In this document: positions 19,514 to 29,286 of the stretch, piece after piece
How positions within the stretch are numbered: position 1 is the stretch's first letter
Layout of the letters: each line of letters starts with the position of its first letter
IMG/VR virus record: IMGVR_UViG_3300020401_000048
Coordinates: 1-34,290 of that record
Direction: 5' to 3' (one strand)
DNA from: a virus
DNA length: 34,290 bases
Translations under genes and position numbers: made by a program
Notes under the pieces: generated by a model
Database searches by the model: none
The model's input: only the letters and a program-made list of their open reading frames with translations
Told to the model about the DNA's origin: nothing

Positions 19514-21442
19514 ATGGCACTGCTTCGTCAGTTCTACACAAACTTTACCTCAGGAGAGCTAACGCCCTTACTGTCCTCAAGGGTTGATGCTAACGCTTAT
19601 AAAAACGGAACTAAAAAGCTCCGTAACTTTCGTATGCTATCTCAGGGTGGCATAAGGCGCAGAGGTGGTTTCCGTTTTCTTCAAACATTGACCAACACAA
19701 CTTATCAGTCTGAAGCTTATATCTTTGATGAAGATGAAGCTTACATACTGCTTTTTTCAAATACAAAGCTGGAAGTTATAGATGTTACTGCACCAACAGT
19801 AATTACTCAAACAATAACAGGATGTCCTTGGACAACTGCTATGATTGGTGAGTTAAGAGTATCTCAGTCTGGGGATACAATGATTGTTGTTCATAAAGAC
19901 ATGGCTATGCAAAAGCTTACTCGTACAGCAGTGGATACGTTTGATAGAACTGATTATGCTTTTGATGTTTCTGATAATAAAACATTTCAGCCATTTTTTA
20001 GGTTTTCTGCTCCATCAATTACTATAACCCCTGCTGCAACGACTACTGCTTCACAAAACTTTCAAGCAAGTGCAGATTTATTTAGCAGCAATATGGTTGG
20101 TGAAAAGATAGAGTTTACAGATTCTGCTGGAACTATTGTTCAGATATCAATTACTGCTTTTACAGATGCTCAGAATGTTACTGGAACATTAAGTGCTGCA
20201 ATAGCCAATACGAATGCAAGAGATACATTTAAAGAACAGGTTTTCTCTACAAGAAAAGGGTTTGCTCGTTCTGTTACATTTCATGATCAAAGACTAATAT
20301 TTGGTGGTTCGAGAGATTTACCTAATCACTTATTTATGTCTAAAGCTGGAGAGTTTTTTAACTTTGATGTTGGCACTGGATTAGATGACGAATCGATACA
20401 AGTGCAGATAGCTGAAAATCAAATATCAGAAATCAAGTCTTTGGCTTCATTTAGACATTTAGTCATATTTACATCGGAGCAAGAATTATATGTTCCTACC
20501 TCAGAAAACAGACCGCTTACTCCATCCACTATATCAGTTAAAAAACAAACTTCTTACGGCAGCGGAGAGGTTGTTGCTTCTGATTTTGATGGTGCTTTGG
20601 TTTTTCTTACTAAATCTAAAGGCGCAGTTAGAGAATTTGTCTATTCTGACATAAGCCAAGCTTATAATGCTGACGCACTTACTTTGTTGTCTCCTCACAT
20701 AATAGGTGTGCCTTCTCAAATGATTTCTCAGCGTGAAGCGCAAGACCAAGTAGAAGCATATTTATATCTTGTAAATAGTGATGGCAAAATGCCTGTTTTT
20801 ATGTCTATTCGCAAAGAGCAGCTACAAGGTTGGTGTGAATGGTCAACACAAGGTAATTTTAAGAATTTAGTCAACGTAAACCGACAAGTTTATTCTATTG
20901 TTGAGAGAACTATAAATAACTCAACAGTTACTAACTTGGAGCTTCTAGACAATACATACCATACAGATTGTGCATCTAAACAAACTGCTTCAGCGACAAA
21001 AAACTGGACAGTTGCTCATTTGCCCAACACTCAAGTTGTTGTCAAGTCTGGTAACTATTCTATGGGAACTTACACAACAAATGGAAGTGGTCAGCTTACG
21101 CTAACAGATGCTGTTACTAGCGTTGAGATAGGGCTTAATTTTACACCAGAACTTACAACACTTCCTCCTGAGTTTCAGTTAAGTGACGGTATATCTGTTG
21201 GTCAAAAGCGTAGAGTTGTTCGTGCTGTTCTTGATTTAAATGAAACTCTTGATGTTAAAACAAAAGGTACAAACATTCTTATTAGACGAGTTACAGATGA
21301 CTTCTCTCTCGAACCAACCCCAATAACAGAACGTAAGGAAGTGTATTTACTGGGTTGGGGTAAAGAAGGTACAGTGACAATAACACAAGACCAGCCATTG
21401 CCACTCACAATCAATGGCCTATTGCTAGAGGTAGAAGTGTAA
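19514..21442 (+). CDS. Tail tubular protein B (T7 gp12-like nozzle)
   Basis: This encodes 642 residues, against 794 in T7 gp12. The N-terminal motif (FTSGELTPLLSSRVDANAY, then KLRNFRMLSQGGIRRRGG) is the signature of podovirus nozzle proteins. Beta-propeller-like repeats follow. It forms the tail tip through which DNA exits. It starts 3 bp after the adaptor's stop and overlaps the next ATG by 1 bp. Confidence 0.9.
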   Translation: MALLRQFYTNFTSGELTPLLSSRVDANAYKNGTKKLRNFRMLSQGGIRRRGGFRFLQTLTNTTYQSEAYIFDEDEAYILLFSNTKLEVIDVTAPTVITQTITGCPWTTAMIGELRVSQSGDTMIVVHKDMAMQKLTRTAVDTFDRTDYAFDVSDNKTFQPFFRFSAPSITITPAATTTASQNFQASADLFSSNMVGEKIEFTDSAGTIVQISITAFTDAQNVTGTLSAAIANTNARDTFKEQVFSTRKGFARSVTFHDQRLIFGGSRDLPNHLFMSKAGEFFNFDVGTGLDDESIQVQIAENQISEIKSLASFRHLVIFTSEQELYVPTSENRPLTPSTISVKKQTSYGSGEVVASDFDGALVFLTKSKGAVREFVYSDISQAYNADALTLLSPHIIGVPSQMISQREAQDQVEAYLYLVNSDGKMPVFMSIRKEQLQGWCEWSTQGNFKNLVNVNRQVYSIVERTINNSTVTNLELLDNTYHTDCASKQTASATKNWTVAHLPNTQVVVKSGNYSMGTYTTNGSGQLTLTDAVTSVEIGLNFTPELTTLPPEFQLSDGISVGQKRRVVRAVLDLNETLDVKTKGTNILIRRVTDDFSLEPTPITERKEVYLLGWGKEGTVTITQDQPLPLTINGLLLEVEV

Positions 21443-21876
21443 TGGGCGTACAAATGCAAATTGCTAGTGTATTCCTTGGTTTAGCGGCAGCTAATAAAGC
21501 AGCTGGTGCTGCCAAAATGGAAGAGCAAGCTTATAAAGAACAAGCTGAGATGGCATCCATTCAAGCTGATCAACAAGCATTAGAGCGTGATACTCAACTT
21601 AGAAAGCAGTTGGCTTCATTAGGTTCTTCTATGGCTAGCCAAGGTGTAGCATTAGGAACATCTCAAACAATTACTGCACTAAGAAATGATGAAGAAAGAT
21701 TAGCCAAGAAAGATATAAATGCGATTAAACTTATGGGTATGAGCAATAGGCGTAAGTATGAGTTAAGTGCATCAGGTGCTAGAGAAAAAGGCAAGGCTAT
21801 ACGTCTTGGTGCTTATGCCAAAACAGCAGCTAGTATTTATGACATTCAAACAGGTGGTGGGGTGAAAACAGGCTGA
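21442..21876 (+). CDS. Internal virion protein (gp14-like)
   Basis: This encodes 144 residues. An Ala-rich hydrophobic N-terminus (ASVFLGLAAANKAAGAA) is followed by long helices and SMASQGVALGTSQTITAL, typical of the small T7-like internal core protein (T7 gp14, 196 residues). In T7 the homologue inserts into the outer membrane at DNA ejection. Position after the nozzle gene fits. Confidence 0.75.
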   Translation: MGVQMQIASVFLGLAAANKAAGAAKMEEQAYKEQAEMASIQADQQALERDTQLRKQLASLGSSMASQGVALGTSQTITALRNDEERLAKKDINAIKLMGMSNRRKYELSASGAREKGKAIRLGAYAKTAASIYDIQTGGGVKTG

Positions 21877-24800
21877 TGGCTTTCCAAAAAACAAAAGGAA
21901 GAGGTGTTTTCGTTCAGCCTACTGGTATGCCTAACCTTTCTGGGTTTTCTCAGGCTGCTGCTGAGTATGCCAACATTGCAAAACTTGGTATGTCTATTGG
22001 TACTAATGAGCGTCAAAGAGAGTTTAATGACGCTATAAGAGAAGCTGAAATACAAGGTAAAACATCTGGTGTAAAAAGAGATGCTGACGGTAATCTTGAA
22101 CCTCTTGTTAATTTTGAATATGCCAAAGCTGCGGAAATGTATTCTGATAAAGAAAAGGACGCAGTTCTAAAAGCTTATAAGACTGCTGCTATAGGTGCTT
22201 ATACATCACAAGCAGTGAGTGGTATTTATTCTGCTGCTAATGAATCCTATTTAGCAAATCCAAATGACCCTGATGCTATAGAAGCTAGTATGCAAGGATA
22301 TATGTCTTCCTTATCTAAAATGGATCAGGATATATATCTTAAACTTGCTCCAAAAGCAGAAGCAGCTTTTCTTGAGGTTAAGAATAGAGCTGCTGCAAAA
22401 CAGCAAGATGAAGCAGAGGCAACAAGCAGAGTATTTTTTGGTGAGCATTTTGACCAAAATATGCGTCAATTAGGCAATCTTGTTGCTGTTGGCTCAAGTG
22501 GAACAGAAGATGAGAATGCTGCATTTGCTGACCGCTTTTCCGAGCTTCAAGAAGAACAAGAACAAATATTAGAAAATCTTGCTACTTTTGGGGCAACACC
22601 AACACAAATACAAAAACTTAGGGAACTTCAAGGAGACCATTTAGCTATAAGAGCTGGTCAATCTCATATTGATAGGGTTTTTACAGCAACTCAAAGTTAT
22701 GAAAAAACTCTAACAGCTATAAGCAAAATAGTTGCTGAAGCTCCTGATGACGTAAATGTAGATGTTCTAAGACAATCTTTAGATGCTCATGCTGCTGATT
22801 TAGTAAACATACAAAACCAACGCAAAAAAGAAGAAGGTGAAAATAGAGAAAATATATATCAAGCTATTTCAAGGGAGATTTATCTAAGGGAAGTTGGAAG
22901 TGAGGGAAAGAAGTCTGTAGCAGAAATGCTTGCTAACCCACAACATCCTATTCATCAATTAGAGGGAACTCAGATAGGTAGTTTATTATCTATAGATGAT
23001 GCAGACAGAAAAGAATATGCAAACAATATTTATAATGAAGAGTTTGCCTTTCTTCAAAACTGGAAGACAATAAAAGGAACTGAATTTGAGCAAAACCTTT
23101 TATCAAGATTTTTTTCTATAAGAGACCTGTATGAAAAAGGTTTAGTAGATTTTGGTAAGTATGAGGCTGCTAGAGTTGCGTATTTAGAATATGAAGATGA
23201 TAAGTTTGTTAAGCCAGAAAGAGATACGCTTACTGGTTATGTTTCTAAAGAGTTAAGCAAGGCAAGTAGTTATTTAAGACCGCCAGAATTTTGGGAGTCT
23301 AAAATTCCTGATCTTATTGCGTCAGGTGTTATTGGTCCAAAAAGTTTAAAATATAAAAATGAGCAATCATTTAAAGATGCTTTATTTGTATATGCTGTTG
23401 ATTATCGAAAACAGGAAAATGAGAGAATAGAAGGTTCTGCTGCTTTAAGAAAGGCTCAAGCTGGTTTGAAATTAGGCAAAACAGAAATAGATGCCCTGAA
23501 TAAATTTACACCAAACTATAAAGCAATTATGCCAGATAACAGTGTAAGACCTATTGATTTCTTTCCTGTTTTAGAAAACGGTGAAGAAGATATAGAACAT
23601 TTTTTGGCTTCTGTAGACGCTGTAGATAGATATGCTAATGAAACAGGTGGTCAGCTGCATCCATCAGCCAAAGAAATTGTAGATAATTTAGTAAACACTC
23701 CTGAGCTTGCAGACAAAGCCAAAAGAATTGTTGGTCAAATTGTAACAGGAATATCTGCAACTGAAAGCATTACTCAAGAAGAAGCTTTGTATGATCTTAT
23801 AGCTATAAATGATTTAGATAACAAAACAACTTCAGCATTAATGATGGCTACAAAATTAAGTCCAGAACTTGCTGTTGATGCTATCAGAGCATTAGATAGC
23901 GTTGATACAAACCGTGGTTTAAATGCTCTTCTACCAACAAGAGCTGATGGTGTTAGCTTAGACCAAGCAACAGATGAGCTTTTTGACACCACATTTAGAG
24001 AGGCCATGACTGGTCATAATTGGTGGAAGCTTTTAAATCCTAAAGTATCTTCCATGCGTCAGCAGCAATTAATAGAGTTTGCTAATTCTGCTGATATCAG
24101 TCTTAACGATTTAGGTCAGACAGTTATTTTAGACCCAGATGTACGAAGTGCTGTAAAAGGGATTTTTCTCGAAAGAGTTGCACATGTTAAAGGTCAAGGA
24201 AATAAAGAAGAAATTATGCGTCAGGCTTTAATAAAGGTTGGCAAAAGATTTGGTTATGAAGAAAACAAAGCGACTGGTGAAATATATTTAGTTGAACGCC
24301 CTATTATGGATTTTGGTCAAGCAACTATACCAAGCATGAGAATAGGTGGTCGAAATCAACCTATGTTTACATTAACTCGTGAAATGATTGATGCTGACTT
24401 TGTTGAAAAGTGGTTTGCTCGTGGGACTCCTGGCTTAAGGAACCCGAGGTTAGATGAAGCAATGCGCTCAGTTTCTGACTATGGTAATCTATATCGTTCT
24501 GACCTTACATTTCATGCCAACATAAATTTTGGAAGTCAGCAAACATACACAGTTATTTTAACAGACCATTACGGAAATCCTACTGTAGTAGATACAGACT
24601 ACAAATGGGAATTTGCTAGTTCAATACAAGCTCCTCACTATGAAGAAGTAATGAACAGAATGAAGACTGAAAGAGGCAAGGAATTTTGGTCTATGATGGG
24701 TTTGTTCGATAGAAGTCTTCTTCAAAATAATATGGAGCAATACTCAAAAAGAGCTTCTGATAGAAGTCTTATGGGCATTGTAAAGAAATTAGACGAGCTT

Positions 24801-24926
24801 AGGATACTTACACATGAAGGTGCGCCACAATCATTTATAGATGGTATGGGGCAACCTTTTAATAAAGAAGAAATTGAAGATGTTATGGAAGCTTATCAAT
24901 CGTGGGTGTCACTGGGGTATTACTAA
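21876..24926 (+). CDS. Internal virion protein (gp15-like), long
   Basis: This encodes 1016 residues, against 747 in T7 gp15. It is almost entirely helical with alternating charged and Ala/Leu segments. The N-terminus contains MPNLSGFSQAAAEYANIAKL, and no enzymatic motif is seen. By position (between gp14-like and gp16-like genes) it forms the middle ring of the ejectosome that guides DNA through the periplasm. Sequence similarity to T7 gp15 is not obvious by eye, so the call rests on order and length. It ends by TAATG overlap. Confidence 0.72.
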   Translation: MAFQKTKGRGVFVQPTGMPNLSGFSQAAAEYANIAKLGMSIGTNERQREFNDAIREAEIQGKTSGVKRDADGNLEPLVNFEYAKAAEMYSDKEKDAVLKAYKTAAIGAYTSQAVSGIYSAANESYLANPNDPDAIEASMQGYMSSLSKMDQDIYLKLAPKAEAAFLEVKNRAAAKQQDEAEATSRVFFGEHFDQNMRQLGNLVAVGSSGTEDENAAFADRFSELQEEQEQILENLATFGATPTQIQKLRELQGDHLAIRAGQSHIDRVFTATQSYEKTLTAISKIVAEAPDDVNVDVLRQSLDAHAADLVNIQNQRKKEEGENRENIYQAISREIYLREVGSEGKKSVAEMLANPQHPIHQLEGTQIGSLLSIDDADRKEYANNIYNEEFAFLQNWKTIKGTEFEQNLLSRFFSIRDLYEKGLVDFGKYEAARVAYLEYEDDKFVKPERDTLTGYVSKELSKASSYLRPPEFWESKIPDLIASGVIGPKSLKYKNEQSFKDALFVYAVDYRKQENERIEGSAALRKAQAGLKLGKTEIDALNKFTPNYKAIMPDNSVRPIDFFPVLENGEEDIEHFLASVDAVDRYANETGGQLHPSAKEIVDNLVNTPELADKAKRIVGQIVTGISATESITQEEALYDLIAINDLDNKTTSALMMATKLSPELAVDAIRALDSVDTNRGLNALLPTRADGVSLDQATDELFDTTFREAMTGHNWWKLLNPKVSSMRQQQLIEFANSADISLNDLGQTVILDPDVRSAVKGIFLERVAHVKGQGNKEEIMRQALIKVGKRFGYEENKATGEIYLVERPIMDFGQATIPSMRIGGRNQPMFTLTREMIDADFVEKWFARGTPGLRNPRLDEAMRSVSDYGNLYRSDLTFHANINFGSQQTYTVILTDHYGNPTVVDTDYKWEFASSIQAPHYEEVMNRMKTERGKEFWSMMGLFDRSLLQNNMEQYSKRASDRSLMGIVKKLDELRILTHEGAPQSFIDGMGQPFNKEEIEDVMEAYQSWVSLGYY

Positions 24927-27900
24927 TGAGCTGGATAGATGAATATATGAAGATACTTGCCAAGCACGAGGGAACTCGTCCAGCTAAGGCAACAGAGGGT
25001 GGTGGTTATACGAGAGGTTATGGAATAACCAGCCTTGCTGATAATTTTGTAAGCACTCTTTTGAGAAATAAGGGTCTTAATGCAAGTGAAATGGAAGATA
25101 AAGAACTTGCTAGAGAATATGTTATTTGGAATGCAGAACAGATAAGTAAGCAGTTTGATAACTATGATGAGTGGCCTGACAGCGTAAAGATGGCTGCTGT
25201 AGACCTTGCATATAATGGTGGTAATATCACTCGATTTAAAGGATTTACCACTGCTTTAAGAGAAGGTCGTTACCAAGATGCTATGAGTGAAACATTAGAT
25301 GTAGTTGCTGCTAATGATCCAGAAACAGGTAAACGTGGTGCTTTGCGTGGTCTTGGAAACAGGCGTTTCGATATATATAACTATGTTGCAAGAGAGTTAG
25401 AGTTTCCACAAATAACTGGCCTGAAGGTAGTTAAAAGAGGTACAGGAAGTCTGTTTTCCTATACAACCGCTGATGGGGCTACAATAGATAAAGCTATTGG
25501 CTCACCTATTCACTCTGCTTCTGGCAAATATGACACCTTAAAAAAAAAGACTAGACCTGTAGATGATATAACTTCTCCAGATGATGCAATGCTGGATGAG
25601 GTTGTTAAGCCACAAAAACCAGCTTTAGATTCTGCTGAACCTATAGCTCGAACTCCTGTTGAAGAAACTGTATCATCTACAGTTCCTCCTGATGTTGAAG
25701 CCAGAAAAGGTAGAGTAGCAAAACTTACAGAAGCAATGTTTCCTGAAAGAGATAAGGAAGTTATACAAGAAGATTTAGTCTCCCCTGATGACATGATGCT
25801 TGAGCCTGTGACCTTACCAAAAGGTCCAGAGCCTCAGTTGCCAGAAGGTGTTCCTCCTCCACAGGAGGGTTCTTTTGAAGCAATGTTTGGCATTACAAGT
25901 TTTGGAATGGAAAAAGCAGAAGATAGTTTTGTTACGCCTGACGGCTATATACCACCACAAGAAATTCAAAATAAAATAACAAACTTTCGTGAAGTAGAGT
26001 CTAATGCACAAAAGCTTGTAGAAGAAAGCCAAGCACAGCCTTCACTTATAGAAAACACAAATCCAAAATATGCAGAAAGACTTCCAGAACCAAAAGAACT
26101 AAATGAGTTTCAATTTTTAGGTTCAAGGCGTTACGGTACAGTGATGCAATCTACACTAGGCGATGATAGCTTTGACTATCATATGTTTACGCCAACAGAA
26201 GGTCAGGCTTTTGGTGCTGCATTTAGGCAATATAACATAATACCATCTATGGCTCGTATGTTTGACAAAAGCATAGCCAACAGAGCTAAGTATAAAAAAA
26301 CTCCAGGTTATAGTGCTTATAACGATGACATCTTAAAAAGAATGGTGGGTGAAGATGGTCTATACTTCTTTAGACATTCTGGAAGCCATGAAGAATCAAT
26401 GCTGAAATACAGAAGGATGGCTCAAGATAGAAAAGATATGGAAACTGTTAAATTAAGCTCATCTGGAACAGGATACTCTGTTTTGGCTGCATTAACAGAC
26501 CCAACAATTTTGGCTCCTTTTTTCCCTTCTAAGATATTTAAAGGTGGTAACTACCGTGTAGGCAGAGCTATGGAAGGGTTCGGCTTTGGTGTTCTTACAA
26601 CTGCCCCTCAACAAGCGGTTATTGAATCTCAGAATGAATCAAGAGATGCAACAAACGCTTTTCTGGGTGTTTTTGCTGCTGGGGTATTAGGCGGCACTAT
26701 TCACACAGCGTTAGGTCAATCAATAGCTCCGTCAAGAATAGCTCAAATGCGTTTACAAGAAGATGCATTTAGAACTCAAATGTTAGGCAAAGAATCAAAA
26801 TATACAGCAGAACAAATAAAAGAACTTAAACAGGTATATGCAGCAGGGGCGCAAGTTAGTCCTGAAATAGCTAGAACAAATATGTACAGACAGCTAGAAG
26901 CAGAGGGTTTAGCTGAGACAGGAATAGGAATAGAAAAGTTGGGTTGGAATCCAACAATACGTTTATTTAAAAGCGAAATGCCTTTGTCAAGAAACATTGT
27001 TCCAGCAATGGTTGATGTTGGTGGTTTAATACAAAAGAAAGTTCTTAGAGGTGTTGAGATGGAGCAGTCTGTTGAAACTACTTTTAGAACAACTTATTAC
27101 CCTCTTGTGTTGGATGCTGTTAGAGCATCAGATAGTGCATATCTCCGCTATAGGGGGAAAGCAGTTCCTCAAGGAGAAATAGGCAGAGCTGGTGCAATGA
27201 TGAAAGCCAGAATGGAAGATATTTTTTCTAAAGGAGATGGTCATTTAACAGAAGTTCAATTTAGAAATAGAGTTGGTCAAGCAATGGCTAGAGGAGATGT
27301 TGATAGCATTGGAGATGCTGCCTCTCCTTTTGTAACTGAAGCAGCAAAAGCTTATCGAAAAGTATTTGATAAAATTAAGGATGAAGCCACCAAAGTAAGA
27401 TTATTCGAGTCTGAGCTTGCAAGTGATATAGCAGCAGCAACTGCCAGAGGGGATGCTGCGGCAGTAACAAGACTACAAGAACAGCTTGTTAAGCTTAGAG
27501 AACAAGGAGTAACCGTTAATACTGCTGCATCGTATGTTCCCAGAATTTATAGAATAGATAAAATAGAACAAAATATTCCTCGTTTTCTAAATATAATTAA
27601 AGAATGGGCTATAAGAACAAGAAGAGTAAACCCATCCAATGCTGATAGCTTTGCAGCACAAGTTCTTGATACAGTTACAAGAAGACGTCCATTTATTGAT
27701 TATGAATCTGCTACTGATGCTTTGGATTTTGTAAAGTTGCCAAGTGGTGTTCAAGCCAGATCATTAGAAATACCTGATGAACTTATAGAGGAGTTTCTAG
27801 AAAGAGACATTGAGTCACTTATGAGAACTCATGTTAAGACAATGGGAATGGATATTGAGCTTACACGCAAATTTGGAAGCTCATCTATGGACGATGTAAT

Positions 27901-29278
27901 AAAACAAATAACTGATGAGTATCAAAGACTTATAGGTGAAACTAAAGATTTTACAAGAAGAGGAAAACTTGCTGAAGGTTTAGAAAATGACCTTCGTGAT
28001 ATTCGTGGATTGCGTGATAGATTAAGAGGAACTTATGGTGCGTCTAAAGACCCTCATCAATTATCCAGTCGTTTTGTGAGGGTTATGAAATCATTTAACG
28101 TGCTTACTGGAATGGGCAGTGCTATGGTTTCCTCTGTTCCTGATATTGCTCGTATTGCTATGGTAGAGGGATTTAGCAATGCTTATTCTCGTGGGTTTGC
28201 TACTTTGTTTAACGAACAAGCTGCAATCATAAGAACAATGAGCAAGCCAGAACTAAACAAAGCTGCTATTGGTGTTGATGCTGCGCTTGGTTTAAGAGCG
28301 CACGCTATGTCAGATATGGGAGATTTGTTTGGCAATAGATACACTATTGAACGAACCTTAAATGATGCCACTGGAATGTTTTTCTTAATGAATGGATTAA
28401 ATATATGGAATCAAGTTCTTAAGGAAATAGCTGGCAATGTCACCATGCTAAGAATGACAGAATCTATTATGGCAAAAAATGGTTGGCAATCTTTGACTGA
28501 TGCACAGCGTCAAAAGCTTTTGAAAAATGGCATAAGCAGACAAGACTATGGCATTATGCGTATGAATATAGAAACACATGGGCAAAAAGTAGGAAATGAA
28601 TGGCTTCCTAACACAGACGCTTGGACAGATGTAACTCAAAGACTAAGATTTAGAAATGCTCTTAATCAAAATGTTGAAAGAATAATTATAACACCTGGGG
28701 CTGGTGATAGAGCTTTGTGGACATCTACTGAGTTTGGCTCATTACTTACACAGTTTAAATCTTATGGTCAGGGAGCAATGCAAAGAATGTTTACTTCTGG
28801 CCTACAAGAAAAAGACGGTGCTTTTTGGCAAGGTGCTTTTCTTATTGTTGGCTTGGCCGCTATGGTTAATGAGATTAAAAGAGCGCAATATGGTTTAACC
28901 AGCAACGAAAGTTTTGATCAAAAGCTTATAAATGCAGTAGACCGTTCTGGGTTACTTGGCTGGTTTACAGATGTAAATAACGGCATCGAAAAGTTAAGTG
29001 ACTATCAACTTGGCATGAGACCTTTGCTAACTGACCAACAGCAATATCCTGTTCATACAACTGCAAAAGCCAGTGCTGTTACAGGTCCAACATCAAGTGC
29101 AATACTTAATGCCCTTTCTGTTGCTGGGGATACAATTACAGGAAATGTTAGTAATCAAACAGCTCAAGATTTAAGGTTTATTTTCCCTTCGGGAAATCTT
29201 TTTTATCTTGACCCTATATATGATGGGGTTTTTGGTGAAGGTAATGTGAATAGACAACCAGAGGCTAACAGGAGATAG
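24926..29278 (+). CDS. Giant internal virion protein (gp16-like) with N-terminal GH24-like muramidase domain
   Basis: This encodes 1450 residues. The N-terminal about 165 residues are lysozyme-like: E15 in ILAKHEGTRP, then GGYTRGYGIT (28-35 match the TxGYGxT motif), AAVDLAYNGG, and RGLGNRRFDIY, in the order of GH24 phage lysozymes. A Pro/Glu-rich linker (about 210-360) follows, then long helical segments as in T7 gp16 (1318 residues), whose own N-terminus carries a transglycosylase. It would cut peptidoglycan during genome entry and complete the ejection tube. The start at 24926 overlaps the preceding stop (TAATG). Confidence 0.85.
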   Translation: MSWIDEYMKILAKHEGTRPAKATEGGGYTRGYGITSLADNFVSTLLRNKGLNASEMEDKELAREYVIWNAEQISKQFDNYDEWPDSVKMAAVDLAYNGGNITRFKGFTTALREGRYQDAMSETLDVVAANDPETGKRGALRGLGNRRFDIYNYVARELEFPQITGLKVVKRGTGSLFSYTTADGATIDKAIGSPIHSASGKYDTLKKKTRPVDDITSPDDAMLDEVVKPQKPALDSAEPIARTPVEETVSSTVPPDVEARKGRVAKLTEAMFPERDKEVIQEDLVSPDDMMLEPVTLPKGPEPQLPEGVPPPQEGSFEAMFGITSFGMEKAEDSFVTPDGYIPPQEIQNKITNFREVESNAQKLVEESQAQPSLIENTNPKYAERLPEPKELNEFQFLGSRRYGTVMQSTLGDDSFDYHMFTPTEGQAFGAAFRQYNIIPSMARMFDKSIANRAKYKKTPGYSAYNDDILKRMVGEDGLYFFRHSGSHEESMLKYRRMAQDRKDMETVKLSSSGTGYSVLAALTDPTILAPFFPSKIFKGGNYRVGRAMEGFGFGVLTTAPQQAVIESQNESRDATNAFLGVFAAGVLGGTIHTALGQSIAPSRIAQMRLQEDAFRTQMLGKESKYTAEQIKELKQVYAAGAQVSPEIARTNMYRQLEAEGLAETGIGIEKLGWNPTIRLFKSEMPLSRNIVPAMVDVGGLIQKKVLRGVEMEQSVETTFRTTYYPLVLDAVRASDSAYLRYRGKAVPQGEIGRAGAMMKARMEDIFSKGDGHLTEVQFRNRVGQAMARGDVDSIGDAASPFVTEAAKAYRKVFDKIKDEATKVRLFESELASDIAAATARGDAAAVTRLQEQLVKLREQGVTVNTAASYVPRIYRIDKIEQNIPRFLNIIKEWAIRTRRVNPSNADSFAAQVLDTVTRRRPFIDYESATDALDFVKLPSGVQARSLEIPDELIEEFLERDIESLMRTHVKTMGMDIELTRKFGSSSMDDVIKQITDEYQRLIGETKDFTRRGKLAEGLENDLRDIRGLRDRLRGTYGASKDPHQLSSRFVRVMKSFNVLTGMGSAMVSSVPDIARIAMVEGFSNAYSRGFATLFNEQAAIIRTMSKPELNKAAIGVDAALGLRAHAMSDMGDLFGNRYTIERTLNDATGMFFLMNGLNIWNQVLKEIAGNVTMLRMTESIMAKNGWQSLTDAQRQKLLKNGISRQDYGIMRMNIETHGQKVGNEWLPNTDAWTDVTQRLRFRNALNQNVERIIITPGAGDRALWTSTEFGSLLTQFKSYGQGAMQRMFTSGLQEKDGAFWQGAFLIVGLAAMVNEIKRAQYGLTSNESFDQKLINAVDRSGLLGWFTDVNNGIEKLSDYQLGMRPLLTDQQQYPVHTTAKASAVTGPTSSAILNALSVAGDTITGNVSNQTAQDLRFIFPSGNLFYLDPIYDGVFGEGNVNRQPEANRR

Positions 29279-29286
29279 AATAGGCT

